Positions 1-9,066 of a stretch of DNA of 64,000 nucleotides are shown here, piece by piece. A model generated the notes under the pieces. That model was given only the letters and a program-made list of their open reading frames with translations, searched no databases and had not been told where the DNA came from. Position 1 is the first letter of the stretch; each line of letters starts with the position of its first letter. This stretch comes from Arthrobacter sp. EpRS71 (GTDB lineage: Bacteria; Actinomycetota; Actinomycetes; Actinomycetales; Micrococcaceae): the NCBI RefSeq assembly GCF_001512285.1, contig NZ_LNUV01000003.1:472117-536116 (forward strand), written 5' to 3'. A program made the position numbers and the translations under genes.

Positions 1-516
1 ATGCTCTACGACATTCCGGGCCGATCCTCCATTGCCATCGCTCCCGAAACCATGATTGCGCTGGCGAAGCACCAGAACATCGTGGCGGTGAAAGATGCCA
101 AAGCGGACTTTGCAGCTGCAACGCGCGTGATGGCTGAGACGGACCTGGTCTTCTACTCCGGTGATGACGGATTGACCCTGCAGTGGATGGCGCTCGGCGC
201 CGTCGGCCTGGTGGGCGTCACCACCCACGTCGCCACGCGCCGCTTCCGTGAGCTGATCGACGCCGTCAACGCCAGCGACCTCGCCACGGCCAGGGCCATC
301 AATTTTGAACTGGAACCCGTCATTCGTGCAACCATGACGCGGGTCCAAGGCGCAGTAGCCGCCAAGCAGATTCTCAAGTGGCAGGGAGTCCTGCCCAACT
401 CGGTTGTCCGTTTGCCCCTCGTGGAGCCGGACGCGACCGAGATCGAAATCATCCGCGGGGATTTGGCGGAAGCCGGAATGGACTTCGACGTCCAGGACGG
501 TTCCGCCGGAAAGTAG
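1..516 (+). CDS. dapA: 4-hydroxy-tetrahydrodipicolinate synthase, C-terminal part (5' cut by window edge)
   Basis: DapA condenses pyruvate with aspartate semialdehyde, the first committed step of lysine and diaminopimelate synthesis. The 171 residues visible are the C-terminal part of a protein of about 300 residues. The segment YDIPGRS matches the conserved Y-N-V-P-G-R region, and VAVKDAK carries the Schiff-base lysine (residue 31 here). The frame is open from base 1, so the ATG at 1 is probably an internal methionine. The TAG stop lies 6 bases before the rnj start, suggesting co-transcription, an arrangement common in actinobacteria. Confidence 0.93.
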   Translation: MLYDIPGRSSIAIAPETMIALAKHQNIVAVKDAKADFAAATRVMAETDLVFYSGDDGLTLQWMALGAVGLVGVTTHVATRRFRELIDAVNASDLATARAINFELEPVIRATMTRVQGAVAAKQILKWQGVLPNSVVRLPLVEPDATEIEIIRGDLAEAGMDFDVQDGSAGK

Positions 517-522
517 CAAAAC

Positions 523-2214
523 ATGACCCAAACCGCCCTTCCCGGACTGGTTACTCCGCCGAAACTGCCCAAAGGCACGCTGCGGATTGTCCCGCTCGGT
601 GGACTGGGAGAGATTGGCCGCAACATGGCGGTCTTCGAAATCGACGGCAAACTGCTGGTGGTTGACTGTGGTGTGCTCTTCCCCGAAGAGACCCAGCCCG
701 GCGTCGACTTGATCCTGCCTGATTTCTCCTACATCGAGGACCGGCTGCAGGACATCGTAGGCGTCGTCCTGACCCATGGTCACGAGGACCATATTGGTGC
801 GGTTCCCTACCTCCTCCGCCTCAAGGCTGACATCCCCCTGATTGGATCCCAGCTGACTCTTGCCCTGGTGGAGGCCAAGCTTCAGGAACACCGGATCAAG
901 CCGTACACGCTGACCGTCACGGAGGGGCAGGTGGAGCAGTTCGGCCCGTTCGAGTGCGAGTTCGTGGCAGTCAACCACTCCATTCCCGATGCCCTGGCAG
1001 TATTCATCCGCACTGAAGGCGGAAATGTCCTTCACACGGGTGACTTCAAGATGGATCAGCTGCCCTTGGATGGCCGTATCACGGACCTCCGGCACTTCGC
1101 CCGTTTGGGCGAAGAGGGCGTGGACCTGTTCATGGCAGACTCCACCAACGCTGACGTGCCTGGATTCACCACAGCCGAGAAAGAAATCGGCCCCACCCTG
1201 GACCGGTTGTTCGGCCAAGCCAGGAAGCGCATCATCGTGGCTTCGTTCTCGTCCCACGTCCACCGTGTCCAGCAGGTGCTCGATGCCGCTGCCAAGCACC
1301 AGCGCAAGGTGGCCTTCGTAGGCCGTTCGATGGTCCGCAACATGGCCATCGCTGCCAAGCTCGGGTACCTGGATGTTCCGGAGGGCATCCTGGTGGACAT
1401 CAAAAACATCGACAACATGCCGGACGACCGCGTAGTCCTCATGTCCACCGGTTCGCAGGGTGAGCCGATGGCAGCGCTCTCCCGGATGGCCAACGGTGAC
1501 CACCGTGTGATCGTGGGCAAGGGCGATACCGTCATCCTGGCCTCCAGCCTGATCCCGGGCAATGAGAATGCCGTTTTCCGCATCATCAACGGCCTCCTGA
1601 AACTCGGCGCAGACGTGATCCACAAGGGCACTGCGAAAGTCCATGTGTCCGGACACGCGGCCGCTGGTGAACTGCTGTACTGCTACAACATCCTCGAGCC
1701 CCTCAATGCCATGCCTGTCCACGGCGAAACGCGCCACCTGATTGCCAATGGCAACATTGCGCTTGAATCCGGCGTTCCGTCCGAGGGCATCATCCTGAGC
1801 GATAACGGCACAGTCATCGACCTCAAGGATCACAAGGCAAAAGTGGTGGGTCAGGTGGAAGTGGGCTTTGTCTACGTGGACGGTTCCAGCGTGGGCGAGA
1901 TCACCGACGCCGACCTCAAGGACCGTCGTGTCCTGGGGGACGAGGGCTTCATTTCCATTATCACGGTCATCAGCCGTACCACCGGCAAGATCGTGTCCGG
2001 CCCGGAGATCCACGCCCGTGGTGTAGCCGAGGATGATTCGGTGTTTGACGAGATCATCCCCAAGATCAACGCAGCGCTCGAAGAAGCTGTGCTTAATCAC
2101 GCAGACCACACCAACCACCAGCTCCAGCAGGTGGTTCGCAGGATCATTGGCACGTGGGTCAACCGCAAGCTGCGGCGCCGTCCGATGATCATTCCGGTGG
2201 TCTTGGAGGCGTAG
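523..2214 (+). CDS. rnj: Ribonuclease J
   Basis: A 563-aa metallo-beta-lactamase/beta-CASP ribonuclease with endo- and 5'-3' exonuclease activity, used in mRNA turnover and rRNA maturation in the cytoplasm. The zinc-binding motif H85-G-H-E-D-H90 is followed by the HTGDFK segment and the beta-CASP region; HVSGHAAAGEL lies near residue 375. Length is normal for RNase J1 (about 555-560). ATG start 6 bases after dapA. A perfect hairpin follows the stop codon and probably ends the dapA-rnj transcript. Confidence 0.96.
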   Translation: MTQTALPGLVTPPKLPKGTLRIVPLGGLGEIGRNMAVFEIDGKLLVVDCGVLFPEETQPGVDLILPDFSYIEDRLQDIVGVVLTHGHEDHIGAVPYLLRLKADIPLIGSQLTLALVEAKLQEHRIKPYTLTVTEGQVEQFGPFECEFVAVNHSIPDALAVFIRTEGGNVLHTGDFKMDQLPLDGRITDLRHFARLGEEGVDLFMADSTNADVPGFTTAEKEIGPTLDRLFGQARKRIIVASFSSHVHRVQQVLDAAAKHQRKVAFVGRSMVRNMAIAAKLGYLDVPEGILVDIKNIDNMPDDRVVLMSTGSQGEPMAALSRMANGDHRVIVGKGDTVILASSLIPGNENAVFRIINGLLKLGADVIHKGTAKVHVSGHAAAGELLYCYNILEPLNAMPVHGETRHLIANGNIALESGVPSEGIILSDNGTVIDLKDHKAKVVGQVEVGFVYVDGSSVGEITDADLKDRRVLGDEGFISIITVISRTTGKIVSGPEIHARGVAEDDSVFDEIIPKINAALEEAVLNHADHTNHQLQQVVRRIIGTWVNRKLRRRPMIIPVVLEA

Positions 2215-2239
2215 CCGCCCAGCAACATGAATGCCCGAG

Positions 2240-2272
2240 GGGGCCCGAAATCCGCGGATTTCGGGCCCCTTT
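2240..2272 (+). terminator. Hairpin terminator after rnj
   Basis: Two perfect 14-bp arms (GGGGCCCGAAATCC and its complement) flank a 2-base centre at 2254-2255 and are followed by TTT. It begins 25 bases after the rnj stop. The T tract is short, but the stem is long and GC-rich. Confidence 0.75.
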
Positions 2273-2276
2273 GCGG

Positions 2277-2282
2277 TAGCGT
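2277..2282 (+). promoter_or_regulatory. -10 element TAGCGT of a leaderless ftsK promoter
   Basis: TAGCGT ends 7 bases before the ATG at 2290, the spacing expected when transcription starts at the start codon itself. It lies directly after the rnj terminator and helps choose 2290 as the ftsK start. Confidence 0.6.
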
Positions 2283-2289
2283 GGCACTT

Positions 2290-5157
2290 ATGGCGACCCG
2301 TACTACCTCCACGCCACGAGGCAGCTCCAGCACTAAATCCGGCGGCACAGGCCGGGGCTCGGCCGCGTCCAAAAGCAGCGCAGCCACTGCCAAAAGCGGT
2401 AGGGGCAGCGCTGCCCGCACCAAGCAAGCGGCCGCCGTCGAAACCCAAGCGCCGCTGCCGCTGCGCATGCTGTCAGGTTTCTGGCAGGGGATCGGCCATG
2501 TAGTAGGCGCCGGTGTCCGGCGAATCGGCTACGACGTCAGCGACCTCGACCCCGCCGACCGCCGGGATGGTGCGGCCCTGTTCAATTTGGTGCTGGGCAT
2601 CGCGATCGCCACCTTTGCCTGGTGGGGTTGGACCGGCTGGCTGCCGGACATGGTTTACAGCGTCGTCAATGGCACGTTCGGTTGGATGTCCCTCGTGCTG
2701 CCGTTCATGCTGTTCGTCTGCGCTTTCCGTCTCTTCCGCAAGCCACAGGACGGCCGGGGCAACAACCGGGTAGGCATCGGCTTCATGATCATGACCCTGG
2801 CTGGCTCCGGACTGGCCCACGTCATCGGAGGTCTGCCCACGGTAGCGGACGGCTTCGATGGCTTGCGCAAGGCGGGCGGAATGCTCGGCTTCCTCGCGGC
2901 CGCTCCTTTGGCTGCAATCCACGCCGCTGTTCCGGTTGTTCTCTACGGATTGCTGGCTTTTGTCTCCCTGTTGATCGTTACCGCCACGCCCTTTGGCGCC
3001 ATCCCTTCCCGCATCCGGGGCGCCTACGAGCACCTCATGGGCGTGGACCTCATGGACGAGTCCGGCAAGGACGCCCACGACCGCAGCTACCTCTACGAAA
3101 ACGAGGCCGCCACCAAGCCCAAGAAGAAGAAGCGCATGCGCTTCTTCGGCAAGGACGAGGAAACTGACACCGGCTTGGAAGGCTACGTCGGGGACGAGGC
3201 CTTCGAGCACGCAATAGTGGACGACGACGAAAATCCGGATCAGTCTGCACCGCGGGTTCCGCCGGGGGTGCGTCGTCCGACGCAGGCGGAAATCGCCGTC
3301 GGGAAGATCAAGGCCGCCCAAGGCCTGGGCGCCACCCCGGGAATCGAGAACCCCACAGAAGCCATCCCGATCCTTACCCCGGAGATGCCGGCACCGGCAG
3401 CTCCCGTTGCGCAGGTTCCGGCGAAGCCTGCTGGAGCGCCGCTCCCGCAGACGCCCATCCCGCAACGCACAGAGCAGCTGTCCTTGGCGGGCGACGTCAC
3501 CTACACCTTGCCGGCCTCGGACTACCTGACGCCAGGCTCCATCCCGAAGGAGCGGACGGAAGCAAATGACGCCGTCGTTGCCGCCCTGACGGACACCCTC
3601 ACGCAGTTCAACGTGGAAGCCGCTGTGACGGGCTTCAGCCGTGGTCCTACTGTGACGCGCTATGAGATCGAACTGTCACCGGGAACCAAGGTGGAGCGCG
3701 TCACCGCCCTGTCCAAGAACATCTCCTATGCCGTGGCGTCGAGTGACGTGCGGATCCTGAGCCCCATCCCCGGCAAATCAGCCATTGGTATCGAGATCCC
3801 CAACACTGACCGCGAAACCGTGTCGCTTGGCGATGTTCTCCGGAGCCAGAATGCGCGGCGGACGGACCACCCCATGGTCATGGGTGTGGGCAAGGACGTC
3901 GAGGGTGGCTACGTTGTAGCCAACCTCGCCAAGATGCCCCACTTGCTCGTAGCCGGTGCCACTGGTGCTGGTAAGTCCAGCTTTGTGAACTCCATGATCA
4001 CCTCCATCCTCATGCGCGCCACGCCGGACGAGGTGCGGATGGTCATGGTGGATCCCAAACGTGTGGAACTCACGGCCTACGAGGGCGTCCCGCACCTCAT
4101 TACGCCCATCATCACCAACCCCAAGAAGGCCGCCGAGGCCCTCCAATGGGTGGTTCGTGAGATGGACGCCCGTTACGACGACCTCGCCAACTACGGCTAC
4201 AAGCACATTGACGATTTCAACAAAGCGGTCAGGGCCGGCAAGGTTGTGCCGCCGGTGGACTCCAAGCGCATCATCAAGCCCTACCCGTACCTGCTGGTGA
4301 TCGTGGACGAGCTCGCCGACCTCATGATGGTTGCACCACGCGACGTCGAAGACTCGATTGTCCGTATCACCCAGCTCGCACGTGCCGCCGGTATCCACTT
4401 GGTGCTGGCAACGCAGCGCCCATCCGTGGACGTTGTCACAGGCCTGATCAAAGCGAACGTTCCGTCCCGTATGGCGTTTGCTACCTCGTCCGTCACGGAC
4501 TCCCGTGTGGTGTTGGACCAGCCGGGCGCTGAAAAGCTGATCGGACAAGGCGACGCGCTGTTCCTTCCGATGGGTGCTTCCAAAGCCATGCGTGTTCAGG
4601 GTGCCTGGGTCACGGAATCCGAGATCCACAAGGTGGTGGAGCACGTCAAGGGGCAGCTGCAGGCCGTCTACCGCGACGACGTCGCTGCCGAGGCTCCCAA
4701 AAAGCAGATCGACGACGACATCGGAGACGACCTCGAGGTCCTGCTCCAGGCAACGGAGCTGGTGGTGACCACACAGTTCGGTTCAACGTCCATGCTGCAG
4801 CGAAAGCTGCGCGTGGGCTTTGCCAAGGCCGGCCGTCTCATGGACCTGTTGGAGTCCCGCGGAGTCGTGGGCCCTTCGGAGGGTTCCAAGGCCCGCGATG
4901 TCCTGGTCAAGCCTGATGACCTCGCTGCCGTTTTGGCCGCGATGAAGGGCCAGGAGTCACCCGCTGCGCCTGACGCCCACACCGCGGCCTTGAGCGACAA
5001 CGCGAACTCCAACATCGCCGTCGGCGGTTATGCCGAAGACCTTGTCCAGGCGGACCTGGACAACCGGACGCAGGCCATCGAATATTACGACGGCGCTGAC
5101 AGCCCGAATGATGACGAAGAGGGCGGCGAAGACGCTTGGTCGCTCACGGGAAGGTAG
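2290..5157 (+). CDS. ftsK: DNA translocase FtsK/SpoIIIE family
   Basis: A 955-aa septal DNA pump that moves chromosome arms through the closing division septum and helps dimer resolution. Order: basic Ser/Thr/Ala-rich N-terminus, four hydrophobic membrane segments (about residues 95-235), a charged and proline-rich linker, then the RecA-like motor with Walker A AGATGAGKS (about residue 558) and Walker B LLVIVDELADL (about residue 670), and a C-terminal winged-helix gamma domain (about 820-885). The frame is open further upstream to an ATG at 2227, but that region is the rnj terminator hairpin, and a -10 box fits the ATG at 2290. Confidence 0.95.
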   Translation: MATRTTSTPRGSSSTKSGGTGRGSAASKSSAATAKSGRGSAARTKQAAAVETQAPLPLRMLSGFWQGIGHVVGAGVRRIGYDVSDLDPADRRDGAALFNLVLGIAIATFAWWGWTGWLPDMVYSVVNGTFGWMSLVLPFMLFVCAFRLFRKPQDGRGNNRVGIGFMIMTLAGSGLAHVIGGLPTVADGFDGLRKAGGMLGFLAAAPLAAIHAAVPVVLYGLLAFVSLLIVTATPFGAIPSRIRGAYEHLMGVDLMDESGKDAHDRSYLYENEAATKPKKKKRMRFFGKDEETDTGLEGYVGDEAFEHAIVDDDENPDQSAPRVPPGVRRPTQAEIAVGKIKAAQGLGATPGIENPTEAIPILTPEMPAPAAPVAQVPAKPAGAPLPQTPIPQRTEQLSLAGDVTYTLPASDYLTPGSIPKERTEANDAVVAALTDTLTQFNVEAAVTGFSRGPTVTRYEIELSPGTKVERVTALSKNISYAVASSDVRILSPIPGKSAIGIEIPNTDRETVSLGDVLRSQNARRTDHPMVMGVGKDVEGGYVVANLAKMPHLLVAGATGAGKSSFVNSMITSILMRATPDEVRMVMVDPKRVELTAYEGVPHLITPIITNPKKAAEALQWVVREMDARYDDLANYGYKHIDDFNKAVRAGKVVPPVDSKRIIKPYPYLLVIVDELADLMMVAPRDVEDSIVRITQLARAAGIHLVLATQRPSVDVVTGLIKANVPSRMAFATSSVTDSRVVLDQPGAEKLIGQGDALFLPMGASKAMRVQGAWVTESEIHKVVEHVKGQLQAVYRDDVAAEAPKKQIDDDIGDDLEVLLQATELVVTTQFGSTSMLQRKLRVGFAKAGRLMDLLESRGVVGPSEGSKARDVLVKPDDLAAVLAAMKGQESPAAPDAHTAALSDNANSNIAVGGYAEDLVQADLDNRTQAIEYYDGADSPNDDEEGGEDAWSLTGR

Positions 5158-5168
5158 CCCAAAGAGGG

Positions 5169-5174
5169 TAGCCT
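5169..5174 (+). promoter_or_regulatory. -10 element TAGCCT of a leaderless pgsA promoter
   Basis: TAGCCT, 6-base spacer, then GTG at 5181. No ribosome binding site precedes the GTG, consistent with a leaderless mRNA. Confidence 0.55.
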
Positions 5175-5180
5175 TGTGGG

Positions 5181-5783
5181 GTGACTACAGCCGAGGGTGA
5201 TAACGCGACTTCCAGCAGCTCCGACGTCTGGAACCTGCCCAACATCCTCACCATGCTCCGGATCGCCCTGGTTCCGTTCTTCGTTTGGTTCCTGGTGGCC
5301 GACGACGGCGAGTACGGGATCTGGCGCTGGGCGGCCGTCGCGGCCTTCGCCGTTGCCATCTACACGGACAAGCTCGACGGCGACATCGCCAGGGCGCGAG
5401 GCCTGATCACCAACTTCGGCAAGATCGCTGATCCGATTGCCGACAAGCTGCTGATCGGTTCCGCGCTGGTTCTCCTGTCCATCCTGGGGGAGTTGCCGTG
5501 GTGGGTGACCATCCTCATTCTCGTGCGGGAGTGGGGGATTACCGCCCTTCGGTTCGTCGTTATCAGATACGGCGTCATGCCGGCCTCCAGGGGCGGCAAG
5601 CTGAAGACGGTAGTCCAAACGGTGGCCATTTTCCTCTACCTGCTTCCGCTGAAGGCGATCGCTCCCTGGCTGGGTGACCTCGCATTCTGGGTCATGATGG
5701 CGGCCCTAGCCATCACTCTGTGGACCGGAGTGGAATATGTGGTCCAGGCGCTGAAGCTTCGTGCGGCAGGGCGGCGTGCATGA
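5181..5783 (+). CDS. pgsA: CDP-diacylglycerol--glycerol-3-phosphate 3-phosphatidyltransferase
   Basis: A 200-aa integral membrane enzyme of the CDP-alcohol phosphatidyltransferase family. It transfers the phosphatidyl group to glycerol-3-phosphate for phosphatidylglycerol and cardiolipin synthesis. The signature D-x2-D-G-x2-A-R-x8-G-x3-D-x3-D is complete: DKLDGDIARARG, then FGKIADPIAD (about residues 69-94). About five hydrophobic helices. GTG start chosen because it follows a leaderless -10 box. The stop overlaps the cinA start by 4 bases (ATGA), so the two are translationally coupled. Confidence 0.94.
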   Translation: MTTAEGDNATSSSSDVWNLPNILTMLRIALVPFFVWFLVADDGEYGIWRWAAVAAFAVAIYTDKLDGDIARARGLITNFGKIADPIADKLLIGSALVLLSILGELPWWVTILILVREWGITALRFVVIRYGVMPASRGGKLKTVVQTVAIFLYLLPLKAIAPWLGDLAFWVMMAALAITLWTGVEYVVQALKLRAAGRRA

Positions 5784-6292
5784 CGCCCCGTGAAGGCGCA
5801 TCCGCCGCAGCACAGACAGCCACGGCCGCGGTGGCCATGGCCATCGGGAACAAACTCACTGTCGCCACGGCTGAGTCCCTCACAGCCGGAATGGTGGCCG
5901 CTACGCTGGCCAACACGCCGGGCGCTTCCGGGATGCTGCAGGGCGGAGTGGTCGCCTACCAGAACTCGGTGAAGTCCGGCGTCCTGGGTGTTTCGCAGGA
6001 ACTGCTGGCGGCGGTGGGTTCCGTTGACGGACACGTGGCTGAGGCAATGGCCGACGGCGCCCGCCGGGCCTGCGGGGCCGACCTCGGGATTTCCACCACT
6101 GGTGTGGCGGGGCCCGAGCCGCACGACGGCAAAGCCGTAGGCACGGTGTTCATCGGATTTGCCGATAAATCCGGAACGGGGTCGTTTGAATACAGTTTTT
6201 CGGGGGACAGGCATTCCATCAGGGAACAAGCCTGTGAGGCCGCCTTGGCGCGTCTGCTTGCTGCTCTGAGTGACGTTGGTTACCGTTCGTAA
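5780..6292 (+). CDS. cinA: CinA family protein (nicotinamide-nucleotide amidohydrolase domain)
   Basis: 170 aa corresponding to the CinA C-terminal domain, which deamidates nicotinamide mononucleotide in pyridine-nucleotide salvage. The conserved stretches TVATAESLTAG and GGVVAYQNSVK are present, followed by STTGVAGP. It lacks the N-terminal MoCF-like domain of full CinA and so is the stand-alone PncC form. The ATG at 5780 overlaps the pgsA stop; the frame is open further upstream but only inside pgsA. Confidence 0.88.
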   Translation: MTPREGASAAAQTATAAVAMAIGNKLTVATAESLTAGMVAATLANTPGASGMLQGGVVAYQNSVKSGVLGVSQELLAAVGSVDGHVAEAMADGARRACGADLGISTTGVAGPEPHDGKAVGTVFIGFADKSGTGSFEYSFSGDRHSIREQACEAALARLLAALSDVGYRS

Positions 6293-6522
6293 AGTAGTCG
6301 GGAACAAAAACTGATTGCCAATAGTTGTGTCATTGTGTCGCTTCGGAAGAGCCGGGGCGCCTAGGATGTAGAAACCAACCCGGTCCGCCAGCCAGCGAAC
6401 CGGACGAATGAGGGAGCAAGGCGATACAGATGGTAAAGCAGCCCGTATCCGTAAACGGCGTTGTCCGCTGGAAGGATGTGGGCTTGGCTGATCAGACACA
6501 GAGCGAACAGAAGGAGCGCAAA

Positions 6523-6864
6523 ATGGTTGTACTACGCCACGAGATCGGTGATGTACTGCGCGATGTCCGCCAGCGTCAGGGCCGTACCCTCCGCGAGGTT
6601 TCGCACAGCGCCCGCGTTTCACTCGGTTACTTGAGTGAAGTTGAACGCGGCCAAAAGGAGGCTTCTTCCGAGCTCCTGTCTTCTATCTGCACAGCCCTGG
6701 ATGTTCCGCTGTCCCACATGCTTCGCGAAGTCAGCGATCGCGTGGCCGTTGCAGAAGGTGTTGCAGTTCCGGACACTGTTCCGCAGGAATTCTCACAGCG
6801 TTATGGTCGGGATCTGGACCTCACGGACGACTTCCCGCAGGGAATGCTCTCCGGAGCCCGGTAA
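6523..6864 (+). CDS. clgR: XRE-family regulator ClgR
   Basis: 113-aa helix-turn-helix activator. The HTH is [20 protein letters not shown] followed by [12 protein letters not shown], a segment nearly invariant in ClgR. In other actinobacteria ClgR activates clp protease genes and, in corynebacteria, recA/recX. Position after pgsA-cinA and before recA matches mycobacterial and streptomycete synteny. AAGGAG lies 7 bases before the ATG at 6523, and the resulting [13 protein letters not shown] matches the usual ClgR N-terminus; an in-frame ATG at 6430 is a less likely start. The 230 bases after cinA hold a possible -10 (TAGGAT, 6362-6367) and nothing else recognised. Confidence 0.9.
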   Translation: MVVLRHEIGDVLRDVRQRQGRTLREVSHSARVSLGYLSEVERGQKEASSELLSSICTALDVPLSHMLREVSDRVAVAEGVAVPDTVPQEFSQRYGRDLDLTDDFPQGMLSGAR

Positions 6865-6888
6865 CCGTTCCACCCGAATCATGGAAGA

Positions 6889-6918
6889 GGTCCCCAGCCT
6901 GAGGCTGGGGACCTTTTT
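6889..6918 (+). terminator. Intrinsic terminator after clgR
   Basis: Perfect 11-bp stem GGTCCCCAGCC / GGCTGGGGACC with a TGA loop, followed by TTTTT at 6914-6918. Begins 24 bases after the clgR stop. Confidence 0.92.
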
Positions 6919-6957
6919 CGTGGACTGCGCGGAATCTCGGTTTGGGGCGGGTGCTGC

Positions 6958-7497
6958 TCAACCGGCCTCGGTTTTATCCTCGACGTCGAGTCCTGGTTCC
7001 TTAACGCTGAGGACGCCATCACCGTAAATGGCGTTAAGGCGGCCCATGTAGTCAGCCAGTGTTTGGACGTCTTCCAGCGGCCATTCGCCGAGGCGTTCAC
7101 GGAATACCTGCCTCCGTGCGTCCTGGACCTGGTGCATCTTCTCCTCGCCCTTGTCCGTCAACCGGATGGATTGGGCCCGGCCGTCCTGCGGATCCGCTTC
7201 CTTGTAGACCAGGCCGATGCTCTCCAGGAAGGCGATCTGACGACTCACGGACGGCTTGCCCACCCCAATGCAGGTGGCGAGGTCCGTGAGTCGGATTGGC
7301 CCTTCCCTGCGGATGACGGTAAGGAGCCCGTAGGCGGCAGGTTCCATGTCCGGATGGACCTGGCGTGACAGTTGGTGGGAGATCGAACGGGCGCGGCGCC
7401 AGAGCAGGCTCAGCTGGTGTTCCACCTGCTGGAGGGCGTCGTCCACGGCGTCGCCTGGCACGGCCGGACTGGGCGTGCTCTGGAGAGGATTGCTCAT
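6958..7497 (-). CDS. MarR-family transcriptional regulator
   Basis: 179 aa with a winged helix: the recognition region is TDLATCIGVGKPSVSRQIAF and the wing is EADPQDGRAQSIRLTDKG, both typical of MarR. Such repressors usually sense small phenolic or oxidising ligands and control adjacent transporter genes; no obvious partner is adjacent here, so its target is unknown. The ATG at 7497 is chosen because TAGAAT lies 7 bases upstream on the minus strand (leaderless). Divergent from the DUF3046 gene, with 41 bases between starts. Confidence 0.88.
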   Translation of the reverse strand: MSNPLQSTPSPAVPGDAVDDALQQVEHQLSLLWRRARSISHQLSRQVHPDMEPAAYGLLTVIRREGPIRLTDLATCIGVGKPSVSRQIAFLESIGLVYKEADPQDGRAQSIRLTDKGEEKMHQVQDARRQVFRERLGEWPLEDVQTLADYMGRLNAIYGDGVLSVKEPGLDVEDKTEAG

Positions 7498-7504
7498 GGC
7501 AACC

Positions 7505-7510
7505 ATTCTA
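7505..7510 (-). promoter_or_regulatory. -10 element TAGAAT of a leaderless marR-type promoter
   Basis: Read on the minus strand, TAGAAT is followed by a 7-base spacer and ATG at 7497. Confidence 0.55.
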
Positions 7511-7538
7511 GAGTCCGGCGCCATGAGAGACTCTATCG

Positions 7539-7763
7539 GTGAGGGCAAGTGACTTTTGGCGATTAATGGACGACGAATTCGGGGCAGGCTACTCCCGGGT
7601 CCTGGCCAACACCCTGGTACTGGCCGGTGTGGGTGGACGGACTGCCGTCGAGGCGTTGGCCTTCGGCTACCACCCCCGTGAGGTGTGGTTGGCGGTGTGC
7701 GAGGTTCAGGATGTTCCTCCCGAGCGCAGGCTGGGCAAGGACATCAAGCCGGCCTCCAACTGA
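7539..7763 (+). CDS. DUF3046 protein upstream of recA
   Basis: 74 aa beginning MRASDFWRLMDDEFG and containing GRTAVEALAFG and PREVWLAVC, the pattern of the actinobacterial DUF3046 family, which nearly always lies just before recA. Function is unknown. The GTG at 7539 is used because the family begins with this M-R-x-S-x-F-W sequence. No ribosome binding site is obvious. Confidence 0.85.
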   Translation: MRASDFWRLMDDEFGAGYSRVLANTLVLAGVGGRTAVEALAFGYHPREVWLAVCEVQDVPPERRLGKDIKPASN

Positions 7764-7818
7764 CCACTTGTGTCTCACTGGGGCATAGGGCCCTGAAAGA
7801 CACACCGTGCCCGTTATT

Positions 7819-7832
7819 CGAATATCTGTTCG
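7819..7832 (+). promoter_or_regulatory. LexA operator (SOS box) of recA
   Basis: CGAATATCTGTTCG differs at one position from the Gram-positive LexA consensus CGAAC-N4-GTTCG. It lies 190 bases before recA, within the promoter region. A TATGCT -10-like sequence follows about 10 bases later. Confidence 0.85.
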
Positions 7833-7934
7833 GATGGGGATATGCTCCTGAAAGAGGAAAATTGATCCTGAACGACGCGTCCGGGGCATGCCAACAGGCC
7901 TGTTTATCCACATAACAGGGGTCGGCTTGTAAAA

Positions 7935-7957
7935 ATGTCGGGGCGCCGTAATAGCGT
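7935..7957 (+). promoter_or_regulatory. PafBC-dependent (RecA-NDp type) promoter of recA
   Basis: ATGTCGGGG, exactly 8 bases, then TAGCGT. This matches the actinobacterial LexA-independent motif tTGTCRGTG-N8-TAnnnT at 7 of 9 positions plus the -10, with exact spacing. It lies between the LexA box and recA, as in mycobacterial recA. Confidence 0.75.
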
Positions 7958-8022
7958 CTGACATGACAGGAAAGCGGCCTTTCAGGCCACTCCACAGCGA
8001 GAAAGCATCAGAGGTGTGAACC

Positions 8023-9066
8023 ATGGCGGCAGCCCCGGATCGTGAGAAGGCGCTCGAAGCAGCGCTTGCCCAGATCGACAAGCAGTTCGGTAAAGGCTCT
8101 ATCATGCGCCTGGGTGATGACACCCGGGCACCCATTGAGGTCATTCCCACCGGCTCCATTGCACTGGATGTCGCCCTTGGCATAGGTGGCCTGCCCCGTG
8201 GCCGCGTCGTGGAAATCTACGGTCCGGAATCCTCGGGTAAAACCACCGTGGCACTTCACGCCGTAGCTAATGCACAGCGCGCAGGCGGCATCGCGGCCTT
8301 CATCGACGCCGAACACGCACTCGATCCGGACTACGCCGCCAAGCTTGGCGTGGACACGGACGCACTCCTGGTCTCCCAGCCGGATACCGGCGAGCAAGCC
8401 CTCGAAATCATGGACATGCTGGTGGGCTCCGGCTCGCTGGACATCGTGGTCATCGACTCCGTGGCAGCCTTGGTACCCCGCGCTGAAATCGAAGGCGAAA
8501 TGGGCGACTCCCACGTTGGCCTCCAAGCCAGGCTCATGAGCCAGGCACTGCGTAAGATCACCGGTCGTTTGAGCCAGACCAAGACCACCGCCATTTTCAT
8601 CAACCAGTTGCGTGAGAAGATCGGCGTGTTCTTTGGATCCCCGGAAACCACTACGGGTGGTAAGGCGCTGAAGTTCTATGCGTCAGTCCGAATCGACGTT
8701 CGCCGTATTCAGACCCTGAAGGAGGGTGCGGACTCCGTAGGTAACCGCACCAAGGCAAAGATCGTCAAGAACAAGATGGCTCCGCCCTTCAAGATCGCCG
8801 AGTTCGACATCATCTACGGTCAGGGCATCTCCCGCGAGGGCGGCATCATTGACATGGGTGTGGAACACGGCATCATCAAGAAATCCGGTTCGTGGTTCAC
8901 CTACGATGGCGATCAACTGGGCCAGGGCATGGAGAACTCGCGTCGCTTCCTGCGGGACAACCCCGAGCTCGCGCAGGAACTGGAGCGCCTGATCAAGGAA
9001 AAGCTCGGCGTGGGCGTTGCCAAAGTTGAGGAAGACTCCCCGAAGCTGAAGGCCGTTGACGGCTAG
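8023..9066 (+). CDS. recA: Recombinase A
   Basis: 347-aa strand-exchange protein and co-protease that triggers LexA self-cleavage. Walker A GPESSGKT is at residues 67-74, Walker B-type [12 protein letters not shown] follows, and the DNA-binding loops ([29 protein letters not shown]) are intact. Length is normal and there is no intein, unlike M. tuberculosis RecA. The 259 bases upstream carry both a LexA box and a PafBC-type promoter, so induction by DNA damage probably runs through two routes. recX overlaps its 3' end. Confidence 0.98.
   Translation: MAAAPDREKALEAALAQIDKQFGKGSIMRLGDDTRAPIEVIPTGSIALDVALGIGGLPRGRVVEIYGPESSGKTTVALHAVANAQRAGGIAAFIDAEHALDPDYAAKLGVDTDALLVSQPDTGEQALEIMDMLVGSGSLDIVVIDSVAALVPRAEIEGEMGDSHVGLQARLMSQALRKITGRLSQTKTTAIFINQLREKIGVFFGSPETTTGGKALKFYASVRIDVRRIQTLKEGADSVGNRTKAKIVKNKMAPPFKIAEFDIIYGQGISREGGIIDMGVEHGIIKKSGSWFTYDGDQLGQGMENSRRFLRDNPELAQELERLIKEKLGVGVAKVEEDSPKLKAVDG

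Noticed and set aside
2227..2289. Longer FtsK starting at ATG 2227
   Set aside because: These 21 codons are the rnj terminator hairpin read through; a leaderless -10 box sits before ATG 2290.
7685..7915. 76-aa ORF overlapping DUF3046 and the recA promoter
   Set aside because: It overlaps a conserved gene and runs through the LexA box; no family resemblance.
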